Part shown: positions 44,990 through 57,164 of the stretch, one piece after another
How the letters are laid out: each line of letters begins with the position of its first letter
Position numbering within the stretch: position 1 is the stretch's first letter
Source: Simmondsia chinensis
Lineage: Eukaryota; Streptophyta; Magnoliopsida; Caryophyllales; Simmondsiaceae
Assembly (NCBI GenBank): GCA_018398585.1
Contig: JAGTTD010000005.1
Coordinates: forward strand, 8,177,355-8,241,354
Direction of reading: 5' to 3'
DNA length: 64,000 bases
Notes under the pieces: model-generated
Told to the model about the DNA's origin: nothing
Database searches by the model: none
Seen by the model: the letters and a program-made list of their open reading frames with translations, nothing else
Made by a program: the position numbers and the translations under genes

Positions 44990-46460
44990 CGCACATAAAG
45001 GTAGAATGATATTCAAGTTATTTGTCTTTTTTTTTTTAAAAATTTAAATTAGCTCCCAATATTTCATTTTTGACTAAATCAGTCCCTCGTCCGCTTACCA
45101 TAATGGATAGAAGTTAAAAGAAAAATGATCAATGTTGTGAAAACTATAAAATATAAGGGATTAATTTGAACAAACATACAAAAGGATTAGACAATAAAGG
45201 CAATAACTCAAAATCACTTGCAGCAACATACAATGAAAATTCCAATTGTATTAGAATTGAAACAATAGCATCAAACGACATGAATTAGACAACAAGCTGG
45301 CTGATTAATGTTCGATGGAATTAGATCACAGTTCGCAATCACATAACAATTATGGTTACAATGACATGAAAATAGGGTCAAGGAACAACAATAGCATTGG
45401 ATTTTCTTGGTGAACATAAGTTGCTCATTGATCTTTCAAAAACAAACTCCGCACCTTAAAGGACTCATTGACCTCTTTTTGCAAAAAAGTTTTTAAATGA
45501 ATAGTCATGCAACCTTTAAACTTCTAATGCTTATATATATATTACGACGCTAATGAACGTCATTACAGTCAAATGCAATTGCGTTCAATCGATTCTGAAT
45601 TCTTGAGAGAACAGATTTAGTGGCTCCTATAAGGAGAAAGTTAAAATGCTACACCTAAAAAATCATACTAGGGCCCAAAGGTTCAATGGTTTTTTCCAGA
45701 TTCTAAAGTTCAATCATCATTTATTACTGTAATATTGTCATCTAAATATCCAACTATAAATTTTCTTAAATTCTACAGGCAAATAAGGCCAATCCCGAGA
45801 TGTTACAGACCCAAAGCAAGTTCAATGGGGCTTTTTCTACAACCGAGATGTCTAGGCTAGGTAATGCACACCTAGAATCATCCACTTTATAATACAATAC
45901 TAACTAATGATGCAATGTATTCATACATATGCGTTTAAAATGCATCATACAAGTTGTTATGTTTCTAATTATAAAATGTTGAAATGCAGTAAAAGCAAAA
46001 TGAATAACATAGCTAAATTTTGAAAGGGAACCTTAAAAAATTTGGAGCCTAGAGCCCCAAGCAACTACTTCAATCGCTTGAAATATTGACCAGCCTCACT
46101 CACAAAACCCACATAAAATTAATTTTTTTTTCCCCCTATAATTAGAGAGAGAACTCTCAAGTACAAGCACATACAATCACATAAAAAGTATTTTAAATAA
46201 AGAAAAAGAAAACATTGTGCACTGTTACATACCTTCGACCAATCTCATGACAATACCAGTGATCGCAGTACAAAATGACTTAACATCTCCCCTTTTTTAT
46301 TGATGATAACAAAATTTAGCAATTTTTTTTTTTTGACCATTCAAAATTAAGCATTTGGCGTAGCAAGTATTAAATTACATGTAAAAATAGTACAAAGAAA
46401 TGCAAAACAAGGTTGTTGTAGTCATGCAAGAATCAATGATAAACTAACATTAATTTTAGA
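44990..46460. other. AT-rich intergenic DNA
   Basis: No gene is supported. A stretch at about 45040-45190 with 'taaattagctcccaatattt' and 'ataagggattaatttgaac' recalls Mutator-type MITE ends but is not delimited. Confidence 0.4.
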
Positions 46461-46476
46461 ATTAGATTTGATTGAA

Positions 46477-46608
46477 AAAACAACAACAACAACAGTCCCA
46501 ATGCCTCACGAACTCCCGCAATAAGCAGGGTTGGGGGGTGGATGTACATAGCCTTCCCCCTTCAGAGGCTGTTTCCGAGGACCCCCAACCTGAAAATCTT
46601 GTCATCCG
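46477..46608 (-). mobile_element. 5'-truncated SINE with TTG tail
   Basis: On the minus strand it reads 'caggttgggggtcctcgg', 'aaacagcctctgaagggggaa' (in parts) and ends in a (TTG)n tail at about 46480-46493. Flanking ATTAGATTTGATTGAA (46461-46476) and ATTAGATTTGCTTGAA (46609-46624) form a 16-bp target duplication with one mismatch. The body is related to the 5S-headed SINE at 4676-5549 but no 5S part is present. Confidence 0.8.
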
Positions 46609-46624
46609 ATTAGATTTGCTTGAA

Positions 46625-48180
46625 ATTATTTAAATTAAATTAAATTGATATAATTAAAAGTTTCGAGACTAAATGGACGAAATGGTTCAAATACAAGGAC
46701 TAAAGACGTAAATAAACCTTTAAAAAATTTCTGAAAAAATGTTTTCTACAAGGAAAATGTCCTTTTTTTAAGTTTTCGACAAAGAAAAGTTTAGATCAGA
46801 TGTCTCTATATTATATGCTCTCGTGCTACGTATCGAAAACAGAAAGGTGAAATCCAAGAGTTGGAGCTAATGAGGTAGGCACCACTAAGCTTATGGGCAC
46901 CATCGATGTTCTGGTGTCCCCCCTTGGTTGTTTAGTTACTTTTGGTGTGGTATTGGAGGTATGATGGGAGTTGATGTATTTTTGTTTACGGGTGTGTCGG
47001 GTCATTAGACACGACTTTTATAATTGTTTCTTGTTATTTTCCCTTTTCCCGTACTTTGCGTGCGCCTTTTTGTTTGTATCGTGAGTTATACTCACTAATT
47101 ATATAAAAAGGAAAATGTTTTTTTTTTTTTTTTTTTTTGCTGAAATAAATGAAGCCTCAAGATAATATTTAGCTCGACATTGACTCAGTTAGACTCATGG
47201 GCCAAAAATCCTGACATTTACAAGGCTCAAGCTCAGCTTGACTTAAGTTGAAAATGAGCAAGAGTCGATCAAGATAAAAATGGAATATATAAGAGGAATC
47301 TTAATAATTCACCACAAAAACGATTTTCCCGTTCAAAGATTACCTTTGATTACTATGACAATTGATCTGACAACAATTTTCGAAATTTAAAGCATGATAT
47401 CAAAGATATTAGCAAAACTCGACAAGATTTAAGAGGATTCCAAGAAATTGATGCAAATTACCTTGTCACGGCAAAGCCTTGCCAGAATCAAAGGTGATGG
47501 TGTTGTTGAGATGTTGAAGTATGAATATGAGGGAGACCATTGCAGACGTGGGGTCAAAAGTGAAGATGGAGATGACGATGAAGATAATTTTAGAGTATAA
47601 AATTATTTTTGGACCTTCACCTATCAGCTTAATCTGTTGGGACAGTTAGTTTATTAACATGGTTTAGAGTCTCATGGCTTTTCAAACCCAAATAGCCCCC
47701 ACTTTCATATTAACATAAGAATAAAAGCAATTGCTTAGGATATCTAATTTGTTGAGAGCATTTTCTCAAACTAGTTGTTATTTATACTGAATATTATCAT
47801 CAAAATTAAAAAATAATAAAATATGTACAATGTTTAATAAATGTATATTAGCATATATATATAGTGTCGAAGACTCATACATTGACTAACAATGAATGCT
47901 TAAATTGATCTAAACACTTTTTTTTTATGGAAAAAGAGCACACCAACCGCACTTGCTTTTGAATGCTTTGAAATATCTAGACCACTCTGCTATGGGCCGG
48001 TAAAAGAAGGAAATGGTCAATTTAAGATGAGGACGCGGTTAATATCATTTTTTATTTGTGATTTTGAGCTTTTAGTAATTGAAAAAATCAACTTTAATAA
48101 CAATTTTTAAAGCTGTGGATTTCTCACTTTAGGTTTTTTTTTTTTTTTTTTTCTAAGTTTATGAAAAGTGAAAACAATAC
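46625..48180. other. Intergenic DNA, no gene identified
   Basis: About 46900-47115 ('ggtgtggtattggagg', 'gtgcgcctttttgtttg', 'tatataaaaaggaaaatg') could be a LINE or gene 3' end. About 47420-47610 has a purine-rich exon-like stretch. Neither can be assigned. Confidence 0.35.
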
Positions 48181-48182
48181 TT

Positions 48183-48391
48183 CAGGTTGGAGGGTTTTCA
48201 GACATAGCCTTTTTTTAGGACGGCTTCCTGAGGGGATAAGGCTGTGTACATCTCGAGCCTACATATGTGGAAGCCCTTGAGGCATTTTGTTTGTTGTTGT
48301 AGGACAGCATCCTGAGGGGATAAGGCTGTGTACATCTCGAGCCTACATATGTGGAAGCCCTTGAGGCATTTTGTTTGTTGTTGTTGTTCTT
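48183..48391 (+). mobile_element. SINE relic with an 84-bp internal tandem duplication
   Basis: It begins 'caggttggagggttttc', like the starts of the other SINE bodies. Units 48217-48300 and 48301-48385 are nearly identical (cggcttcc versus cagcatcc), each ending in a TTG-type tail. This looks like a SINE end copied twice. Confidence 0.65.
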
Positions 48392-48407
48392 GTTGTTACA
48401 AAAAGTT

Positions 48408-48509
48408 TTTGATCAATTGTATGGGCGGGGGGAAGTGCCCGGATTCGAACCCTGGTTCACGGGCATGGCACGCCAACCCCCTTACCAAGGGGCTCCAAGG
48501 TGGAATCGG
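48408..48509 (-). mobile_element. Short tRNA-derived SINE
   Basis: The 102-bp insert lies between perfect copies of GTTGTTACAAAAAGTT (48392-48407, 48511-48526). On the minus strand it has an A-box-like 'ttggtaaggggg' and a B-box GGTTCGAATCC. The arms do not fold as a normal tRNA, so it is a tRNA-headed retroposon and not a tRNA gene. It inserted into the TTG tail of the preceding SINE. Confidence 0.75.
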
Positions 48510-48639
48510 TGTTGTTACAAAAAGTTACAACAGAAAATACAAAAAAAGGGGGAAAATTCACTTTCAGGTTCTCATTTTTTTATTTTGCAAAAGGTAACTT
48601 ATAAGAAAGAAGAAAAGAATGGCTTTGATTTTCATTGAA

Positions 48640-49563
48640 CTTTCGTTAATTTGCTATAATAAAATTATTAATATTTCAGTTCAAAAAAATAAAATTATTA
48701 ATGTTGAAACAACTTCATAAAATCTTATATTTATTGTTTATTATTAGTTGCATTATTACTCCAATATTAATAATTATTATTCTGACAATAAGGTGGGATA
48801 ATATACTTATTTTCTAAAGAGAAATTTCTGAAGGAGAAAAATAGGGAAATACCCGTATAATTTGATGAAATCTCATTAGAAGCGAATCTAAAGAGCAGGA
48901 AAAATGTGTAGCCCAATGGCTGATCTACAATCTTAATCAAGGTTGGGCTTGAATTACTATATATGTTCTTCGATTATGTTTCTTTATTTGAGTTGCTAAT
49001 TTTATGTCACACTTTTATTTCTAGTTAAATTTTGTAGGTTTTATCGTCTGAATAATAAGTCATTTGAAAAAAAATGTTAATAAAATGCAATTTATTGAGA
49101 TACACATCTATAAAAGTATAGACATAAAAAGAAGAATTTTAATGGTAGCTACAAAATTTTAACAAGCAATTTGTACTTAAATGTAAAACAATGTCAACAC
49201 TTATATTTGAATTGCTTTTGAAAATTTAATTACAAAATACATAAATTTATTACTTAACTAATATGACGTATAATAATTATATACAAGTATGTGCAATCTC
49301 AGTTGCCAATCCAAGCATGATGTTATCATCAAGTTTTGTTAAAACGAAATAAATTCCAAGGAATATTATTTTTCTAGTAGTAATAACATGAAATAGATCA
49401 TTAAAGTGAGCTGATACTTTTTATGAGGGTTATACGTTTCGTTTATACTAGGTAACTGAAAAGGGACGAAAATAATTTGAATACTCTTTGATACACTGTC
49501 ACAGTTTTTTTTTTTTATCAGAGATATACTGTCACAGTTAGTTTTACATAATGAAGTTATTAA
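48640..49563. other. AT-rich intergenic DNA
   Basis: I see no gene, element boundary or repeat that can be supported here. Confidence 0.5.
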
Positions 49564-49568
49564 AAAAC

Positions 49569-50120
49569 TGTTGGAGTAAACACTTACAAAATTAAGTCAA
49601 CCGGTAACTTTTCGATCTACAGGTTTCGAGACGTGATGTCACTTTCCTTAAGACTTATTTCAGGGTATGAAATAGTCTCGGGGATACAACAATAACCAAA
49701 TAAAATGGAGTGAAAGTATGTAAAGGGAGATATAGGCAGATGTAAGAGAACGACCGTTTTTCTCAAATAAAGATCTTTTTCCATCATCATTTAACAATCA
49801 AACTAGTGGGGTATATATAATAAATCAAGTGAAAGAAGACATCCCAAAACATACCCCAAAAAAGGGGTGCAAAACCCGGGTAGTTAACGCGTGAAATTCT
49901 GGAAAAACTGCCCTTGTGCGTCGACACACAGGGTCTATGTGTCGACATACACTTCTGCAGTCATGTTTTGTACGAACATGTCTCGATACACCTGCCTGTG
50001 TATCGATGCACATCTCGATACACGTTTAAACACAGTCAAACACTTAGAACACACATTTGGGACCAACTTCGAAACACTTCATTCACAATTTCCATTACAC
50101 AGTTTGAAAATACATCAATA
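49569..50120 (-). repeat. 3' LTR, palindrome-family copia
   Basis: 552 bp with fewer TGTGTCGACACA-type repeats (about 49915-50030) than its 656-bp partner. The last bases are ATA instead of ACA, a decay mark. Confidence 0.88.
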
Positions 50121-50775
50121 TTCCCCCACTATTTTCAATGTGCAGTCATTCTCACAAATGACATCTCTAAGTTAAAAAAGGCCATGTCGCGTATCAATGA
50201 GGGTGTCCATCGATTGAACCCCCAGCTAGTGATGACATGTTTGTAATTAATCGGATCGAAGATGGTAGACTAAGCTTTGAACCACTCAACCCTTTTGACT
50301 AACTGAACACATCCCCATGCACTAGGCAATCTACTCCCCGTACATACCTTACACCTCTGGGATCAACACATATGACGCTGTGTGTCCTATACCCTTCGCG
50401 AGTGTATCAGGGCCAAACCCTTTGTCAAAAATCACCCCTTGAAGCGGCCAAACTTCACACTCACTAAGGTGAACCCCAACAGATCATGTCCCGCGACCGA
50501 CATTTTGTTACAAGATTATCAAGGCTGGGTCCATTGAGAGCTTACGCTCATCCTTTAAATCTCTGACGCAGTACCAAGCACTTCACACACGGGATGGCAA
50601 TATTCTTTTGTGCTTGCAGCCACATGGATGATAAAACTCACTCATTGAACCCGAGACGTAGCGTATGACTAGGCGTCGAGTTAAGGGCCAATCATGGGTG
50701 ACTAAAAACGACAGGTTTCAACCCCATCTCTGTGCACGTTTTCAGGACTAAGTCTCTAGCAAGGCCTTTTGTGAA

Positions 50776-53700
50776 CAGATCCGCTAGATTCTGACTTGTC
50801 TTCACAAAATCCACAGTGATGACACCTTCTCAAATCAGATGCCTCACTATGCTGTGTCTCACACCAATGTGTCGAGACTTCCCATTGTACACCTCACTGT
50901 ACGCTTTAGAAAGCGTAGCTTGACTATCACAATGGACAGATATTGGTGAGATCGGCTTAGGCCACAAAGGTATCTCGTACAAGAGATCCTTTAACCATTC
51001 AGCTTCTTTAGCCGTGGAAGATAGAGCTATAAACTCTGCTGCCATCGTAGAATCAGCTATACAGGTCTATTTCTTGGAACCCCGAGAAACTGCACCTTCA
51101 CCGAGTAAGAAAACCCATCCACTCGTGGATGCAAGATCCTCCCCATGGGAGATCCAACTGGCATCCGAGTATCCCTCCAAAATCGGGGGATACCCACATA
51201 CGAAATACCATTGTCTATGGTACTCTTCAGGTACTTCAGTACTCTATAGACCGCTTGCCAATGTACCTTACTCGGATTGCTAGTTTATCTACTAAGCTTT
51301 CCAACAGCATAGGCTATGTCAGGCCTAGTGCTCTTCATGGCGTACATCAGACACCCAATGACTCGAGCATAATCCAACTGATAAACAGGTGGGCCCCTAT
51401 TCGGTACCAATTTCATACTTGGGTCCATGGGTGTGAGCACCGGTGCACATGCACCACAGTTGAATCTCTTCAACACACTCTTCACATAGCGGGATTGAGT
51501 CAAGGATATGGAGTCCCCATTCCTTACAATCCTTATATCAAGGATTACCTCAGCATCACCCATGTCTTTCATAGCAAAGTCCTACGAGAAAAACCTTTTA
51601 GTCCTCTCTACTTGCTCTTGATTCGTACCGAATATTAGCATGTCATCCACATACAAGCAAATTATGGCACCTTTGCCATTCTCGAACTTGCTATATACAC
51701 ACTTATCTGATTCATTTATCATGAACCCATTGTTCAGAACAACCTCATCAAATTTTTGATGCCATTGTTTCAGGGCTTGCTTTAGCCCATACAGAGAGCG
51801 TATGAGTTTACATACCTTCTTCTCTCGGCCCGGTACAACAAACCCTTCAGGTTGTTTCATCCAATTAACCATTTAGAAAGGCCGTTTTCACATCCATTTG
51901 GTGAATTACGAGTTTATACATAGAGGCAACAGCAATCAACACTCTTATAGTCGATATCCTCGCTACGGGGGCATAAGTGTCAAAGTAGTCTAACCCATGT
52001 TTCTAGGTAAACCCTTTAGCCACCAAACGGGCCTTAAACTTATCAATAGTTCCATCGACTTTCATCTTCTTTTTGAAGATCCAATTACACCCAATCGGCT
52101 TACTACCTTGTGGAAGATCCATTAGTATCCAGGTATTATTGCCCATGATGGAATCCATCTCATAATTAATTGCCTCTTTCCAAAAAGAGGCATCATGAGA
52201 CCTCATTGCCTCATCAAACATCATAGGGTCAGCCTCCATGACATAACAACATGGTACAACAGAGTCCACATCGTTTCTCGAACCTTCTACCTAAAAGGTA
52301 TAGAAGTCCGATCCAAAAGATTTTTCTTTCCTTACTCTCTTATTCCTTCTGAGTTCTGGAGTAAAATCAGAGGTTTGTTCCCTCTCATGGTGAACATCAT
52401 CATCACCATACGACCCCGGTGTGTCGTTATCAACGGTACATAATCCCTCAGTCTAGGGATAGAGGTGAACCGATTCTCATCAAAGATGGCATCTCTCAAC
52501 TCTATTATTGTATTAATACCAACATAATCATTTGGCTCAATTACATAGAATCGATACGCCTTATTATGCTGTGTGTCACGGTCTTGTTGTGGACCATGAC
52601 ACGGTGCGTTTGCGCCAGCCTTTGTGTCTCGTGCGCGCACCCCCACATCGGTGCGCGCGGCCTAGTGTCGTGTGCTGTGCGCAAGCCAGCGCCTATGTGC
52701 ATCTCAGCGTGAGCGTAGGGGAGCCTGTGAATGAGAGCATGTCACACACTGGATGCAAGCAGTGTCACGCGCTGTATCGCAAGTCACGTCCCGGTTGCGG
52801 AAGTTCCCTTCTTAAGAAAGACACAGGTCCTGAAGTCGGGTTTGGGGCATCAAGTGCTCTGACCCCAAATAGTGGTGCTAAATGATTTACCCCGGTAATG
52901 AGGGCGGGCCTCAGTGCAGCTATGAGGGCGGCATGAGGTCTCCACGTGAGTAGGACACTTCGTGCACACTGTGGTGGGCCGAGGGCCGACAGTGCGCGTA
53001 ATTCGTCCAAGAAAGGCTTGGTCCCTCGTCTGCGCTGCTCGATGCAATGTCGAAGTGCTCCAGCTTGTAGGATTCATTCTTCAATCGGTGAGAGCACTTG
53101 TGATGCTCAAGCCCTCTTGTGAGCGGCGGTGTGCACCTGCCCCGTTTACTAGTCTCGTGGCTTGATGGCACGGATGTGGCAACACCGTGTCTGAGGGTAA
53201 AGGTAGGGGGCCGTTGGTCATATGTCAACGGGCACCCACGTTCGACGCATGCTACGAGATGGTTGCCCACTCGGGTAAGTGGCACGCTACTTGTGCGGGA
53301 TCATGTGACTTCCCCCATAAGGACAACGGCCTCGAACACGAGCTGCGCCCAAGGGACTTTGTGATCCTTGGGTGTTGCTCTGGAGCAGGATCAGTCTGTT
53401 CCCAAGAGTTAGCCGACACTATGGAGGACTCGTGGCACTGAGAATGACCCGGGTAGTCGAGATGCAGGTTCGAGACTCAAAGAGGCGTAAGTGTTGTCCG
53501 ACATAAGTGGCGATGTCCGACATAAGTGATGGTGTCCAGCGGGTGCGTCAGCCCACCGAGCGAGGTCCCTAGGAGTTGGGGCGCATTGTCAAAACAGAAG
53601 GGCCTTCGATGGTGTTCGACTTGAGGGCAAGGTGTCAACTCTTGAGTTAAGTACGCGTGTGGGTGTGCAAAGAGCTTCATGGACCGATGCGGATGATGCG

Positions 53701-55905
53701 ACATTGGGGCGCTAGTAGGCGTCTAAGTGTTATGTTGGCAAGTGAACCTATTGATGGGTCACGCTCCAGGGTTTAAGGCCTTGAAGTTTGGTTGATCGTC
53801 CGTATGCCACTAAGTGCGGTTTCCTTTCGGGTTCATGGGACTTGAGTGAACCTGTAACACAAGGTGGGACTCTCGAGTAGAGAGGGTTACACTTGTCAAG
53901 TCATGTGCATTGACTAAAGAGAAAAAGTATGTCCTGAGGGGTGAAAGAGCCTCTCTTAGTGTAAGGCTGGCCTTGACTCAGTGGAGTCTTGGCCCCGCAT
54001 GGTCGTTTGTTCCTCTGCCCAAAGTGGAACCGTGACACTGTGCATACCCAACAAGTATGCTATCGATGCCTCTTTAATGTAACTTTTTACGTTTAGGTTC
54101 AGGGACTTTAACTACGGCCCTACACCCCCACACTTTAAGATAACTCAACCTAAGAGGTCTACTGTTCCAGTGTTCATATGGGGTCATTTTTCTTTTCTTA
54201 TTTGGAACACAGTTCAAAATGTGATGGGCTGTTAACATAGCCTCACCCCAAAACCCATCGCTGAGATCGGAATATGACAACATAGAATTAACCGTTTCAG
54301 TAAGAGTCCGGTTTTTCCTCTCAGCCATGCCATTCTGTTGTGGTGTATATGATGTGGTAATTTCATGCACTATACCAGTGGATTCGAAATACTTGGGGTC
54401 ATAGTACTCTCCACCACGGTCCAACTTAAGTCGTTTGAGGAAGGTTTCACAATGTAGTTATGTTTCGGTTGTATATGCTTTAAATCTTTCTAACGAATCA
54501 TCTTTATAATTAATCAAATATACATAGCAATATCTTGAGCAGTCATCAATGAAAGTGATAAAATATCGTTTTCCCCCATGGTAGGAGTACTTTTGAAGTC
54601 ACACAAGTCGCTATGTATCAAGTCAAGTAAATTCGTTTCTCTTTGTACCAATGGAAACGGTAACTTAGTTATTTTTGTTAGCATACACATTTTGCACTTA
54701 TCATCTACTTTTTCAACATGTGGAATCAACATCGAAGTAGCCATTTCACGCATTTTACGATAATTCACATGTCCTAATCTATGTTGCCATAAATAAGTAG
54801 AGTCAAGCAAATGAACAGAACTAGCACTTTTATTATCAATGTTTAATTTGAGCATACAGTTACAGAGATACCCCTTTCCAACAAACACGCCCCCCTTAGA
54901 CAGTACAACCTTGTCAGACTCGAAGACCAGTTTAAATCTGAACCTATTCAGTAGGCCACCAGACACAAGGTTCTTCTTTACTTCTGGGGTATAGTATACA
55001 TCGGTTCGGGTAAGGGTTATTCCAGAAGTGAAAAGTAACTCAACTTTTCCCTTCCCCTTTACCGGTATACTAGCTCCATTACCCATGAACAATACAGTAC
55101 CGTTGTTCACGGGTTTCAATTCTGTAAAGAAACCTTTGTCTTTACATACGTGTTTTGTGGCCCCCGAGTCAACCCACCAAGAGTCATCACTCTCGACTAG
55201 GTTGATCTCCGAGATCATTGCCACAAACTTGTCATTCGAATTTTTGTTGCGATGATTCTGCCCCTTCCCCTTATTGTTCTTAAGGCGCATATAGTCCCTC
55301 CTTAGGTGACCAACAAACCAACTTGGTTTTCTTTTCGTTGTGTTTCTTATGAAAGTGTCCGGTTCGTTTGGTCCTCTTACTCGTCTAGCCTTCGTCTGTG
55401 ACATTGATCTTTCCAATGTCATCGGGGCGGTCCTTGTTCTCATTTTGTCACCTATATCCTTCCTCAATCCTCAAATGATTAGCCAATTCTTTGATTGACA
55501 TGTCTTCCTTCTTGTGCTTGAGAGACTTTTTAATGTCTCTCCAAGAAGGGGGAAAGTTTGTCAATCAAAGACGAGACAATAATGGTGTCGTCCATGCTCA
55601 TTTAATGTTGTTTAAAATTATTCAAAATTCGTTCAATTTCATGGAATTGCTCCATGACCGGATGACCATCCACCATTTTATAATTATTAAACTGACTAAC
55701 CAAAAATTTCTTACTTGGCGTCTTCTGCCATGTACCATGCCTCAAGTGCGTCCCACGGTTCCTTAGCGGTCGGCACGTTGGAGTAGATGTCGAAGAGGGC
55801 GTCAGTCATGCCATTGAGTATGTACCCTCGACATATGTAGTTATCATTCTCCCACTTCAACCGGGCTCGTTGCTCGGCCAGTATCTCTCTCAGTGACGAA
55901 GCCAT
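50776..55905 (-). pseudogene. Copia Gag-Pol relic
   Basis: From the 5' side: Gag starting MASSLREILAEQRARLKWEN at 55905, with AWYMAEDAK near 55720. The zinc knuckle is degraded (FVGHLRRDYM, cysteines lost, about 55290-55320). Then protease WWVDSGATKHVCKD (about 55155-55200), pre-integrase LWQHRLGHVNYRKMREM (about 54745-54795), integrase end DRGGEYY, PQQNGMAERKNRTL (54280-54420), and KAYRFYVIEPNDYV after the solo LTR. Reverse transcriptase (51582-52269) has LYGLKQALKQWHQKFDEV and LYVDDMLIFGTN, and RNase H remains at 50830-51045. Stops and frameshifts abound. YVDD survives, but integrase and zinc knuckle are broken. Confidence 0.88.
52574..54037. mobile_element. 1,464-bp GC-rich solo LTR
   Basis: It begins TGTCACGGTC and ends GAACCGTGACA, with the perfect 5-bp duplication CTGTG at 52569-52573 and 54038-54042. 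It splits the copia frame between GYAQ and HNKAYRFYV. Base composition is far more GC-rich than the surroundings. The overlapping frames inside are LTR sequence. Inverted TGTCACGG/CCGTGACA ends suggest a Ty3/gypsy LTR, by inference. Confidence 0.88.
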
Positions 55906-55947
55906 ATCAAACCCAAGATCCCAAACATGAAAACTAAGTCTTAAGAT

Positions 55948-56603
55948 TGTTGGAGTAAACACTTGCAAAATCAAGTAAACGGGTAACTTTTCGATCTACA
56001 GGTTTCGAGGCGTGATGTCACTTTCCTTAAGACTTATTTCAATGTATGAAATAGTCTCGAGGATACAACGATAACCAAATAAAATGGAGTGAAAGTATGT
56101 AAAGGGAGATATAGGGAGATGTAAGAGAACGTCCGTTTTTCACAAACAAAGATCTTTTTCCATCATCATTTAACAATCAAACTAGTGGGGTATATATAAT
56201 AAATCAAGTGAAAGAAGATGTCCCAAAACATACTCCAAAAAAGGGGTGCAAAACCCTGGTAGTTAAAGCGCAAAATTCTGAAAAACTGCCCCTGTGTGTC
56301 GACACACAGGGTCTTTGTGTTGACACACAGGTCTGCAGAACCTTTACTATAGATCTGTGTGCTGACACACAGATCTTGTGTGTCGACACACAGGTTTGCA
56401 GTACCTTTCTGTTGATCTATGTGTTGACACACACTTCTTCAGTCCTGTTTTGTACGAACATGTCTCGATACACCAATCCCGTGTAGAGACACACATCCCG
56501 ATACACGTTTGAACACATTCAAACACTTAGAACACACATTTGGGACCAACTTCGAAACACTTCATTCACAATTTCCAATACACAGTTTGAAAATACATCA
56601 ACA
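55948..56603 (-). repeat. 5' LTR, palindrome-family copia
   Basis: 656 bp. About 56286-56515 carries an expanded series of TGTGTCGACACA palindromes and variants, roughly 100 bp more than in the other LTR. Confidence 0.88.
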
Positions 56604-56608
56604 AAAAC

Positions 56609-57149
56609 TAGTGCAAGATATTCAGTTCTTAAGTAATGATGAATTGGAACTTTTCATGTAGGTGTTCAAAACAAAAACCTTCTCGTGTATATTAGAGTCA
56701 TATAAGGTGATGTCCAATTGATTATTTATAAAGAACTAAAAAAATAAAGTATTAAATGTTCATTCTTTCTTACAAAATCCAAATTTATTTTAAATAATTT
56801 TTGATGTAGGGTGGGCTTGAATAAAAATAAATAAATTAAACTAATATACACATATACTACAATTTGAAAAATATAGGCTTGAGTTCATCCTCAATTCCCC
56901 CAAAATCTCCATTAATGTAGCCTATGAGTTGATGGACAAGTAAGATCATGTTAAATTACTTATGCTCGGCTAGATAATAGTCAATAGTTGTTTCAAATGT
57001 TATTGTTATGATATTGGTGATACTTGAAAAAGACAGTAAAAATGGAGGGGATGGCGTATGAAAGATATGAATTAAATTGATTATGAGGTGCAGGGCTGGA
57101 CATAATCCCAAGTCACTCAAGTAACCGCTTAGGGCCCCTGATGCATACA
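56609..57149. other. Intergenic DNA before the Tat element
   Basis: AT-rich with no gene visible. Composition changes sharply to GC-rich near 57110-57150, where the 5'-truncated gypsy element begins. No LTR end is recognisable at the joint. Confidence 0.5.
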
Positions 57150-57164
57150 AAAGTGACCAAGCTC

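Larger units (their letters stand above)
49569..56603 (-). mobile_element. Decayed copia element of the palindrome-LTR family
   Basis: LTRs 49569-50120 and 55948-56603 start TGTTGGAGTAAACACTT and end in ACATCAA(C/T)A. Target duplication AAAAC is perfect (49564-49568, 56604-56608). The polypurine tract GTGGGGGAA lies beside the 3' LTR on the minus strand. It shares LTR ends, the sequence beyond the 3' LTR and the cttaagat flank of the 5' LTR with the element at 16679-25560. A GC-rich solo LTR (52574-54037) is nested inside. Confidence 0.92.

Noticed and set aside
48408..48509. tRNA gene
   Set aside because: It has a B-box and an A-box-like stretch but no proper cloverleaf, and it is bounded by a target-site duplication, so it is a retroposon.
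52532..53704. Many overlapping open frames in GC-rich DNA
   Set aside because: They lie inside the solo LTR; the high GC content creates long chance frames on both strands and no domain is recognisable.
56204..56486. Cys/Asp/Thr-rich repetitive open frames
   Set aside because: They are translations of the TGTGTCGACACA repeats in the LTR.
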